From positions 1 through 64,000 of the forward strand of contig CADBCC010000003.1 in NCBI GenBank assembly GCA_902793125.1: DNA of 64,000 nt, given 5' to 3'. Positions 25,628 through 34,000 of the stretch are shown one piece after another. Position 1 is the stretch's first letter; each line of letters opens with the position of its first letter. This DNA comes from an uncultured Ruminococcus sp. Lineage in GTDB: Bacteria; Bacillota; Clostridia; Oscillospirales; Acutalibacteraceae. The notes beneath the pieces were generated by a model. It was not told the DNA's origin. It was given only the letters and a program-made list of their open reading frames with translations, and ran no database searches. The position numbers were made by a program, and so were the translations under genes.

Positions 25628-26446
25628 CTAAAGCGAAGTTATCATTTTTACCGCCTTCTCTCTGAAGGCGGTGTATTTCTTTTCGGGTATCGGAAGTTCT
25701 GTTCCGTCCGAGAGTCTTACCTTAAATCGTGAGATGTTTTCAATATACTCGGGATTCACCAGAAAGCTCTGGTGACAGCGCAGGAAAAGGTGACCATACT
25801 GCTTCTCAAGTTTTGAAATCGTTGCGATAACCTCGGCGGTAATTCCGTCCTCAGTGTGCAGTATGCTGTGTCTGCCGCCGTGAGCCGCTTCAATTCGGAT
25901 AATGGTATCCGCCAGGAAGAAGTAATCCGAGCGGTCGATTCCGTGAAAGTGTATGCGCTTTCCGCTCAGATGATGAAGCTTACCTCCGTGGTAGATTTCG
26001 TGGAAGTTTTTCGGATAAATAGTATCGTCGTCATGCTTAGTATGAGGGTTCGAGATATGACAGAGCAAAATACTGTGAACCTTCTCTTTACTTCCGTCCT
26101 CGTGTTCAACCGTACGCTCGCACCACGTCATTTGTAATCTCTGCAAAAGAGTTATATCGTGATGGTCGGGGTAGTGCGTTGTCACAAGGAAACTGAGCAT
26201 AACATCGCAGAATGACGGGTGGGCAGAGATGTGCATGACCTCCATATTTCCAAGCGTAAATCTGAGATTGTGCTCATCCGAGTTCCACGCTTCTATCATA
26301 TTCTCTCTGCCATGGATAAACTGACCTTCGGCAGGACCGTACCACAAGGCGTCGTCGTCCATAGCTTCCAGAAAAGGCATATAATCGTTATCATAATACT
26401 TTATAATCAGCTCGGCTGATAAGTCCGCAATTTGCTGTTGGTTCAT
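25628..26446 (-). CDS. LytTR-type transcriptional regulator with N-terminal SnoaL/NTF2-like domain
   Basis: 272 residues. The N-terminus (MNQQQIADLSAELIIKYYDN, then FLEAMDDDALWYGPAEGQFIHG) resembles SnoaL/NTF2-like folds. The C-terminal 100 residues are LytTR: ISKLEKQYGHLFLRCHQSFLVNPEYIENISR and ELPIPEKKY. LytTR domains bind DNA direct repeats. The ATG at 26446 follows AAAAGGAGAG; the open frame upstream of it is not coding. There is no receiver domain, so the NTF2-like part may sense a small molecule. It is divergent from the surface-protein gene at 26623 and is a good candidate to control it. Confidence 0.8.
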   Translation of the reverse strand: MNQQQIADLSAELIIKYYDNDYMPFLEAMDDDALWYGPAEGQFIHGRENMIEAWNSDEHNLRFTLGNMEVMHISAHPSFCDVMLSFLVTTHYPDHHDITLLQRLQMTWCERTVEHEDGSKEKVHSILLCHISNPHTKHDDDTIYPKNFHEIYHGGKLHHLSGKRIHFHGIDRSDYFFLADTIIRIEAAHGGRHSILHTEDGITAEVIATISKLEKQYGHLFLRCHQSFLVNPEYIENISRFKVRLSDGTELPIPEKKYTAFREKAVKMITSL

Positions 26447-26521
26447 AGTGCTCTCCTTTTCCTTAATTACCCTTATTATACTTGTGTCAAGCGCTAAAAT
26501 CAAGTTGTTTTTACCAAAATA

Positions 26522-26572
26522 CAAGTCATATTTGTAAAACTGTTGACTTGAACTACGCGCGTATTGTACAAT
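26522..26572 (+). promoter_or_regulatory. Promoter of the ubiquitin-like-domain surface protein with overlapping inverted repeat
   Basis: TTGACT (26543-26548) and TACAAT (26567-26572), 18-base spacer. CAAGTCA (26522-26528) and TGACTTG (26544-26550) form an inverted repeat overlapping the -35, between the divergent LytTR and surface-protein genes. Confidence 0.55.
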
Positions 26573-26622
26573 AATGTTGTAAGAAAACAACGTGAAAATT
26601 TGAACAAGAAAGGATGGACACC

Positions 26623-29280
26623 ATGATAAGAATGATAAAGAAATTGACCTCGACTGTTTTGGCGATAATGCTGATCGTTGGATCGAACTCCTTTGGCGCA
26701 TTTGCAGAACAAACCGGTTTTGATAACGAACATATTCTTTCAAATCTTTATCAGCTGACTGTCAGCCCGAGTGTATCGGAATATGACGGCACCAACAAGA
26801 TAATTCTGACCGAGGTAACCCGTAAGAATGGAGAGGGCGACCCTCTTGTTCTCAACGAGGACTATGAGATTGTTGACAACAGCAACCGTGCCTATCAGTC
26901 CGGAAACCATACGGTTACCGTAAAAGGCATCGGCGCCTACACAGGAACTCTCTCTGCTGATTTCACAATTACTCCCAAGGATACAACAGGGAACGCGGAA
27001 ATCACTCTCAATGAGTCCAGCTTTTATTACAACGGTAGCGCAGTTGAGCCTGAGATAGAATCTGTTATCTTTGACCATCGTGTTCTTTATAAAGACAGGG
27101 ACTACACCTTATCCTACGAGGGCAACAACAAAATCGGTACGGCAAAGGTTGTTGTTACCGGTATCGGCAATTACTCCGGAAGAACAGAAAAAGAATTTGC
27201 AATCCTCGGCGGCAATCAGTACACAATCACCTTCAAGGACGGAGACGGCAAGGTTCTGCAGAAGGAAAAGTTCTACGAGGGAATTCGTCCCGTATACACA
27301 GGCGACACTCCCACCAAGTCGCAGACAAACACCGATCAGTGGTATTACAATAATTGGTGGACTGACCAAAACGGCGGTTCCTACGAAAAAGACAGCCTGC
27401 CTGTAGTAACCGGCGACGCTGTTTATAGCGCTAATTTTATGCACACAACAAGATATTATAACGTAAAGTTTGTCAACTATGATGGTACCAAGCTTTATAT
27501 GTTCGGAAGGACTTACAATCAGCTCGTTTATTCCTCGGATTATGTCGGCGACTATCCCGAACGTCCTAACAGCGGCGACACCTACTACGAATTCATAGGC
27601 TGGGACAAGAGCTCAGACCGCACAACAAGCGACGTAATCTTTACAGCTAAGTATAGAGCTACTACCGATTACTGCCTCATCAAATTTGTCGATCAGAACG
27701 GCGCTGTGCTTCAGGAGAGCCGTCTGTCCAAAACTCAGAAAATCCACTTTGACGGTGAAAATCCGACGCAGGAGAGTACCCCCTATTACTCCTACGCTTT
27801 TAACAGATGGAAGAGCGACCTCGGCAATGTTTTCAACAACGGCAATGTTTTGTATCCGACAGGCAACGAGACCTTCTCTCCTTACTTCTTAGCCATCGCG
27901 AATTATTATAATATCAAATTCCTCCTGGATGACGGAACAGTAATAAGCGAAGGCATGTTCAACGCAAATATGAACCCTACTCAGCTTGCTCAGTACACAC
28001 CTAAAAATCCCGAAAAAAAAGCTCCCGACGCTTTCCATTACTATGAGTTCACAGGCTGGTCCCCGGAATTGCGGACAGTCGGTGAGGCTGGCGACACAAG
28101 CTACACCGCGACCTTTGAACTTAAAGAAAAAGTTCTGACATACATTATTTTTGTACGCTCACCCGACGGCATAAATCATACCATGGAGGTTACTTCAACC
28201 GACACCATCCGCGCGGTAAAAAACGCTATTCGCAGCAAATTCGATTATCCCGCGACAACACCTTTGTACTTATCATACAAAGACACGATTTTGTCGGATG
28301 AATATTCTCTCGCAAATTATTTGATTTCAGAGGATGACACAATCTACCTTACATTCAGAGAGCCCGAACCCACAGAACCTCCGACTTCAACCGAGAGCAC
28401 TCCCACCGATCCGACTTCAACCGAAAGCGCTCCTACCGACCCGACTTCAACCGAGAGCGCTCCTACCGACCCGACTTCAACCGAAAGCGCTCCCACCGAT
28501 CCGACTTCAACCGAGAGCGCTCCTACCGACCCGACTTCAACCGAGAGCGCTCCTACTGAACCAAGCTCAAGCGAGAGCACTCCTACCGAGCCAACTTCAA
28601 GCGAAAGCACTCCTACTGAACCAAGCTCAAGCGAGAGCACTCCTACTGAGCCGACTTCGACTGAAAACAAGCCCACCGAACCGACTTCGATTGAAACACA
28701 GCCAACAGAACCTATCACAAGCGAAACTAATCCCACAGTTACTGTTAAAGACATAAGCAAGTGCGGTGTAACAGGCATTAAGCCTAAGACTTATAACGGT
28801 AAAACACATACTCAGAGTATAACCGTTAAGGATGCTTCTAAAACCTTGAAGAACGGGACTGATTATACGGTTTCCTATAAGAATAACAAAAACGCTGGTA
28901 CAGCTACAATTGTTATTACGGGTAAAGACAGCTATAAAGGAACCATCACCAAGACCTTTAAGATCAACAAAGCTAAAAACCCGATTACCGTTAAGACAGC
29001 GGCAAAAACAGTTAAGCGGAGCAAGCTCAAAAAAGCAAAGCAGACTGTCAAGTCGATTACGATAAGCAAAGCGCAAGGAAAGGTAACTTACAAGCTGACG
29101 AGCGTTTCCAAGGTTCTCGGTAAGCTTGTAAAGATAAACACCAAGGGTAAAATTACCATAAGCAAATGGACAAAAGCAAAAAGAGGCACGTACATGATTA
29201 AAGTTAAAGTATCTGCCAAAGGTAATAAGAATTACAAATCAAAGTCCACTACCAAGAAACTTAAGATCAAAGTAAAATAA
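26623..29280 (+). CDS. Large secreted surface protein with MBG-like, InlB-like and ubiquitin-like domains
   Basis: Signal peptide (1-30), two MBG-like units (about 45-190; DYEIVDNSNRAYQSGNHTV, DYTLSYEGNNKIGTAKVVV), four InlB-B-like units (about 195-500; YNVKFVNYDGTKL, YELIGW-type ends), then residues 502-580, which align with ubiquitin: HTMEVTSTDTIRAVKNAI, YLSYKDTILSDEYSLANYL, DDTIYLTFR. A Thr/Ser/Pro/Glu linker of ten-residue repeats follows (about 583-705), then a Lys-rich adhesion/Ig-like end. No LPXTG or membrane anchor is present. The ATG at 26623 is five bases after AAAGGATGG. Confidence 0.8.
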   Translation: MIRMIKKLTSTVLAIMLIVGSNSFGAFAEQTGFDNEHILSNLYQLTVSPSVSEYDGTNKIILTEVTRKNGEGDPLVLNEDYEIVDNSNRAYQSGNHTVTVKGIGAYTGTLSADFTITPKDTTGNAEITLNESSFYYNGSAVEPEIESVIFDHRVLYKDRDYTLSYEGNNKIGTAKVVVTGIGNYSGRTEKEFAILGGNQYTITFKDGDGKVLQKEKFYEGIRPVYTGDTPTKSQTNTDQWYYNNWWTDQNGGSYEKDSLPVVTGDAVYSANFMHTTRYYNVKFVNYDGTKLYMFGRTYNQLVYSSDYVGDYPERPNSGDTYYEFIGWDKSSDRTTSDVIFTAKYRATTDYCLIKFVDQNGAVLQESRLSKTQKIHFDGENPTQESTPYYSYAFNRWKSDLGNVFNNGNVLYPTGNETFSPYFLAIANYYNIKFLLDDGTVISEGMFNANMNPTQLAQYTPKNPEKKAPDAFHYYEFTGWSPELRTVGEAGDTSYTATFELKEKVLTYIIFVRSPDGINHTMEVTSTDTIRAVKNAIRSKFDYPATTPLYLSYKDTILSDEYSLANYLISEDDTIYLTFREPEPTEPPTSTESTPTDPTSTESAPTDPTSTESAPTDPTSTESAPTDPTSTESAPTDPTSTESAPTEPSSSESTPTEPTSSESTPTEPSSSESTPTEPTSTENKPTEPTSIETQPTEPITSETNPTVTVKDISKCGVTGIKPKTYNGKTHTQSITVKDASKTLKNGTDYTVSYKNNKNAGTATIVITGKDSYKGTITKTFKINKAKNPITVKTAAKTVKRSKLKKAKQTVKSITISKAQGKVTYKLTSVSKVLGKLVKINTKGKITISKWTKAKRGTYMIKVKVSAKGNKNYKSKSTTKKLKIKVK

Positions 29281-29296
29281 GGATTTCATAATCATA

Positions 29297-29324
29297 ACCA
29301 CCCGTCAAACGGGTGGTTGTTTTT
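29297..29324 (+). terminator. Terminator of the surface-protein gene
   Basis: AACCACCCGT pairs with ACGGGTGGTT and is followed by GTTTTT. Confidence 0.9.
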
Positions 29325-29361
29325 ACCGCTCTAATGAGCGGCACTGTCTAAAGACATTAAA

Positions 29362-29450
29362 ACAACGGCTGACCCACAAGTCAGCCGTTTTGATTAACTT
29401 TTAACTGCATAACAAAAAGCGTAGCAGCTAAACTACTACGCTTTTTTACT
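29362..29450. terminator. Two further hairpins between convergent genes
   Basis: AACGGCTGAC/GTCAGCCGTT (29363-29391) and AAAAAGCGTAG/CTACGCTTTTTT (29416-29447). The second has T-runs on both strands and would end the minus-strand PrsW operon. Confidence 0.75.
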
Positions 29451-29496
29451 AAGTCCAACTTTCGGGGGTCACATCATAGTGCGACAGCCCCCATTT

Positions 29497-30147
29497 TTAT
29501 TTTGCGGTTTGTTTTTTCTTGTTTCTAACGCGGAATACCAGCGCGATAACAACAGGGATATATGTTGCCAAAGGAAGCAGGAAACCGAAGTTTTTCAGAT
29601 TCTCGGACTGAACGAACATATTGAAGATACCGTGGTAAGTAACCGCGAGCATAAGCAGCGAGATCGTTCCGCAGTAGAAAAGCTTTTTCTTTTTCTTTAC
29701 AAAGCTCATACCGTAGCCTACAGCCGCTGTACAGATACCGTGCATTAACGCTGTCGAGAAGCCTCTTACTATCGCCCAGCCGACAGTCACATTATCTATA
29801 CTTGTTACGAGAATATAGGTATTTTCAAACAGCGCGAAACCAATACCCAGCGCGAAAGAAGCCGTTAGAAGCTTGTCGCGGTTATCCGTTATAATAAACG
29901 CGTAAATTAAAATCGGAATAGCTTTTATAATCTCCTCTGTCGCTGGAGTGATGGTGGTCGTAACATACAGCGAGTTATAACCTAAAAGCCTCAGCATAAT
30001 TCCGTTAACCTCGGAAATAAACAGCGCGGAGCTTATACCGATAAGAATAAAAATCATAATTGAGCGCGAAGCCTTCTGAATCAGCGGAAGGCTGAGCAGT
30101 AAGGGAACGAACATACAAATATAGAGAATATAAATCATGCCTTCCAT
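29497..30147 (-). CDS. PrsW-family intramembrane metalloprotease
   Basis: 216 residues, about seven membrane spans, with the family motifs TPATEEIIKAIPI, GFALFENTYI, TALMHGICTAAVGYG and TYHGIFN, which provide the Glu and His residues thought to bind zinc. PrsW-type proteases cut membrane proteins, for example anti-sigma factors. Its start overlaps the upstream gene by 13 bases. The target is unknown; no anti-sigma factor is adjacent. Confidence 0.85.
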   Translation of the reverse strand: MEGMIYILYICMFVPLLLSLPLIQKASRSIMIFILIGISSALFISEVNGIMLRLLGYNSLYVTTTITPATEEIIKAIPILIYAFIITDNRDKLLTASFALGIGFALFENTYILVTSIDNVTVGWAIVRGFSTALMHGICTAAVGYGMSFVKKKKKLFYCGTISLLMLAVTYHGIFNMFVQSENLKNFGFLLPLATYIPVVIALVFRVRNKKKQTAK

Positions 30148-30800
30148 TTTTCAAACCCCCTTACAATCAACGGAATCATCGCTATAGTGATAAGACCGAT
30201 TACACAGCAGCAAACAATAGTTACAAGCTCATTGTTACGGCTCATAGCGAAGCACTCCGCAAAAATCGCAACCTCGTAAATCAAAGCGAGGAGGTTATAC
30301 GGTCTAAGGCATTTTACCACACCGAAATCTACATCGGGGAAAATAAGATGCTTTAGATTAAAGTAGGAAGTCGGAATTATAAACAGGGTCATAACTGCTC
30401 CGAGTATCTTCCATAAAAGCGTAACGTTGCTAAGCAGGAACAAAGAGATATACAAAACAATCGCTGCGCAGGGAGCGGCGAACGAAATTAATCTGTACTT
30501 TTTAAACTCCTTTGATCGATCGTCAAGGAGCGAATCGACGGTTCCGAAGTTGGACGAGAAGAAGAACATCAAGCTTCCTATAATACCCAAAAAGCCGAGC
30601 TGGAAGTTTTCCAAAAGGTTACCGCCTGTCATAAGACGGACGATGTAAAAAAGTCTTCCGAAGGTTATACAACCGAGGGAAAGCGTAATCATCTGCGCGT
30701 AAAGCGGCTTTCTGGGACGGAAGAATTTAATTCCGCCGTAGATAAACCCCGCGAGAGCGCACGCGCAAACAATTATATTTGCAGTCAAATACATACTCAA
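30135..30800 (-). CDS. Polytopic membrane protein of unknown function, partner of PrsW
   Basis: 221 residues with about seven hydrophobic segments and a short basic C-terminus (IVRGFEKWKA). I do not recognise a family. A TTG at 30800 and an ATG at 30794 are both usable after GGAGGTATAT. The 13-base overlap with the protease gene implies joint production; it may be a sensor or a helper of the protease. Confidence 0.6.
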   Translation of the reverse strand: MSMYLTANIIVCACALAGFIYGGIKFFRPRKPLYAQMITLSLGCITFGRLFYIVRLMTGGNLLENFQLGFLGIIGSLMFFFSSNFGTVDSLLDDRSKEFKKYRLISFAAPCAAIVLYISLFLLSNVTLLWKILGAVMTLFIIPTSYFNLKHLIFPDVDFGVVKCLRPYNLLALIYEVAIFAECFAMSRNNELVTIVCCCVIGLITIAMIPLIVRGFEKWKA

Positions 30801-30834
30801 ATATACCTCCTTATATTATACGGACAAAATTATT

Positions 30835-30906
30835 ACAAGAAAGCGCGCGCATCCAGCGCGTTCGCTTTCGTATAGTCATTGCTCGTGCGCGTGAAGCGTG
30901 CAACTG
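30835..30906. repeat. GC-rich double-hairpin intergenic repeat, copy 2
   Basis: Begins ACAAGAAAGCGCG like the copy at 10374. GAAAGCG pairs with CGCTTTC around CGCGC/GCGCG, and a second arm pair (GCTCGTGCGC with GCGTGCAACTGAGC) follows. Confidence 0.4.
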
Positions 30907-30924
30907 AGCAGACAATACTATTTT

Positions 30925-31011
30925 TCTCTATAGGAGTTAGGTAAGATGTTCTTTTCCTTAACACAGTTATGCTTGAATATTTATTCAATTTTTGAGTAAT
31001 TCCCTATAGAG
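30925..31011. other. Long-range inverted repeat CTCTATAGG / CCTATAGAG
   Basis: A nine-base perfect inverted repeat encloses about 70 AT-rich bases in the gap between the surface operon and the PrsW operon. It could be the closing stem of a small RNA or of a 5' leader on the minus strand. No known RNA family is recognised. Confidence 0.3.
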
Positions 31012-31022
31012 TAAAAAGCACT

Positions 31023-31080
31023 TTACAGGGCTGTCGAAACAGCCCTGTTTTTCTGCTTAACCGCAAGGTATGCGGTTTAA
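31023..31080. terminator. Tandem terminators at the end of the four-gene surface operon
   Basis: AACCGCA/TGCGGTT (31060-31079) and ACAGGGCTGT/ACAGCCCTGT (31024-31048). The second has TTTTT on the plus strand and a weaker T-rich stretch on the minus strand, which is the direction of the operon. Confidence 0.7.
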
Positions 31081-31083
31081 AGT

Positions 31084-34000
31084 TTAATTAGGAGTAATGT
31101 AAAGTTTGTTTTCGGTTATTAAAGCGGTATTGTATCCGCCTGTAATTTCCGCGGATTTCTTAACGCTGTAATCATCACGCTGAGCAAACATCGTAATACG
31201 GTTATCGGTAGTCATATGCTTGCTGTCAAACGCTACAGCGCCTTCGTTTAAGTCGATATGAGTTTTGCTGTCGCTGCTTAAAACATATTCCCACGGTTTA
31301 TTAGCCTTACTGCCCGAAGTTGTCGCTTCTAAATCCTTAGAATAAGGAACGTAATCGTTAAGAGCGAATCCGATTTTTGTCAAAGGTGACTTCAAATAGT
31401 CCTTCGGCGTTGTAGAAAGCATTTTATCAGGATCTTTTTTCGCTTTTGCGTTATAGTTATTTACTGCGTACATAGTGGTATAGTACATATAAATCTTGGG
31501 GCCTGTAGTACCTTCGTTAAGGTTTGTGCCCACGAGATTTCCGTTTCCATCCTGTTTAGCCACAGGCGAGTAGTATATCTGATAACGGTCCGTCATTATG
31601 CCTTCGGGATGGTAATCCTCGCCGACGGTACAGACTATGTCGTAAATCGCTTCCTGAAGCTGAGCATCTTTTTCCGCCTCTTTCGCATCGGCAGTTTTCG
31701 CCATATCAATCTTATCTTCGTTAAGCGTAAAGCCTCGATAACCTAAATAGATGTACTTTCCGCCCGCGTCCTTGTTAAGATTGATATTGCAGAATTCCGT
31801 ACAACCCTGCTCGAGTAATTTTAACTGAGCTTCTTTAGCGGTATCTCCCGAAGCGGTAAATATCTTGTTGTAATAAACCGTCTGCGCCTCGTATTTTCCG
31901 TGGATAAAGCTTTCGACACTCGTATCGCCGTAAGGCTTGGAAGTCTTTTTGGTTACAACCTCGCCGTCCTGAAGTTCGGTAACATCGGCGCTGTCAACCA
32001 CGAGAGCCGTAGCTCTTCCCGAAATAAATACATCCTCACTGATGTCAACCTCGGTAAACGGCTTACCTGGAGCTGTACCCTGGTTATGCGAGTAGTAAAG
32101 GAAGTATTTTTTGCCGTTAGACATCGTAAATGATTTTTTGTTGGAAGCGCAGTAATATACCGCGCCGTCAATCTTTATCTGATTAGCGGCAGTCTTATCG
32201 TCAGACTTATACAGCACAAGACTTTTTATCGCCTTATCAGGATCGTCTGTTCTGGCTACGCTGATATAGGCTGCCGGATCGCCTTTCTTAGGGGGTTTAA
32301 TCTTTTCTCCGGCCTCAATGGTCTTATACCACGACTTCGACTGATCGCCCGCTATATCGTAATGAATCATCTCGTCGGAGCCTGATTCCAGCGCTGATTG
32401 CATAGCTATCAAATCAACCTGTGTGTCGTAAGCTTCCAGCTCGTCGTCGTCATCAGATTTAGAATCTTCTCTCGAGGACGCGCCGACGAATATTCTCGAA
32501 ATGTATCTTTGTTTTACGTTCTCGCGTCTGATGTACATATAGACAGGCTTGCCTGCTTTATGGAAATGGCTGCCGTTTTCTTCGTCGGTCTTGCTCACGC
32601 TTCCTTCGTCATCAGTCCACGACGGATAGGAGATATTAAACGCGGTCAGGCAGTGGGGATCTTTTAAGTCCTGAATCGAGGAGAAGCCTCCGCTCGCCTC
32701 AACTCCGTCGAGGGTTTTTTCGCCTGAAATATCACAGGTGATTTTTCCGTTTTCGTTCTTACCGTCATGCTTAGTGTTGCTGATAACTACATCGTGAAGC
32801 GTAAGTCGCGGACGATCCTTTACGTGACCCGTAACATAGAGGTTAGTCGGAAGCCACGGCAACTTGCTGTCAGAGAAATTAAACTTACCCTGCGGCTCTC
32901 TTGTAAAGCCTTCGTATACACAGTCCGTTCCGTCCGAGCTCAAAAGTCCGTTAGTAGTCATATAGGCGTTTTCTGGAGCGACAGCTCTAATAACATATTT
33001 TTCTACATCTATGGTACGCTGAACCGCTACAGACGCCGCAGCGTAGCTCGCGCTTACATTTGGGCCGTCCGAGACTTTATCGGGATAACTAACCGCTTTA
33101 CTGATTGTGTAGGGTAAGTTCGGAAGATACGGCGCTCCCCTAAACATCTGAACATCCGTAAGCGCGCGGTAGGGATTATAGGTCCAGGTATAATACATAC
33201 GCATATATTTTTGGTTACTGTCTGCGATATAACCCTTGTAGAAGAAGGATTCGGCAATGTTTACGCCCTTTGTGGCGCTTGCTTCCTCGACATTAGGCAT
33301 AGCCGACAGATTGTCGAACATCTCGGTAGCAAGTGCCTCGGTGGCATCATGGTAACCGGCTCCCGTCTCCGAATCCATAGCGAACGCGAAGAATACGCCC
33401 GAGAGGTATTTTGTGCCCTCGGTATAGGTTTCTTCAGGCTCGTAATACAAATAGCTTCTCACGCTTTCCCATTTATTATCCTCTTTGGTAAGGTAGCCTG
33501 TATAACTGTAGGTGCGAATTTGATGTCTTCCAAGTCCCCCGTGTCCCGTGATGGTGTAACGACTGGTAGCGAAGTTATAGGGCAGTCCGCTAAAGGTGGT
33601 AACCGGTTCCCAGCCCGCCTTAGCTTTATCCTGGCTCGATACTATATGCAGGGATCCGACCTCGATAGGCGTTCCCGCGTTTTCGTACTTAGTATAGAAT
33701 AATCCGTCCAGATCGCCGGGGTAATCCTTGTTATCCGACTTTGAGTCCGCGGGGAAGCCGAGACTTCCCGCGAAGGAGTAGCTCAAATCTCCGAAAAGGA
33801 TACTTCCGCCCGAGCTGTATGTCGCTACTCTTATATCTCGAATCGCGTTTTTGGGATTAGAAGTTACCTTGTATCCGATATAGGTGTACTGTTCTTCTTT
33901 GAGCTTTATCTTTCTGGCTTCGGGACAAAGATTCTGGTCTAATATTTGATAACCATCGCCCTTATCGATAATCTTACTCTTAGCGATTTCGGGGCTTTTA

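Noticed and set aside
25423..25665. 80-codon plus-strand frame after tRNA-Trp
   Set aside because: Most of it lies in the duplicated non-coding segment. Only the last 30 codons (NPFDYETEDKYLEALAKAK) look protein-like, and they are a fragment.
28344..28778. Minus-strand frame of GSVGxLSVEV repeats
   Set aside because: It is the antisense shadow of the Thr/Ser/Pro/Glu linker of the surface protein.
30801..31020. A riboswitch in the leader of the PrsW operon
   Set aside because: Stems can be drawn, but no known riboswitch core is recognisable and the -10-like TATAAT next to the ribosome site would leave them untranscribed.
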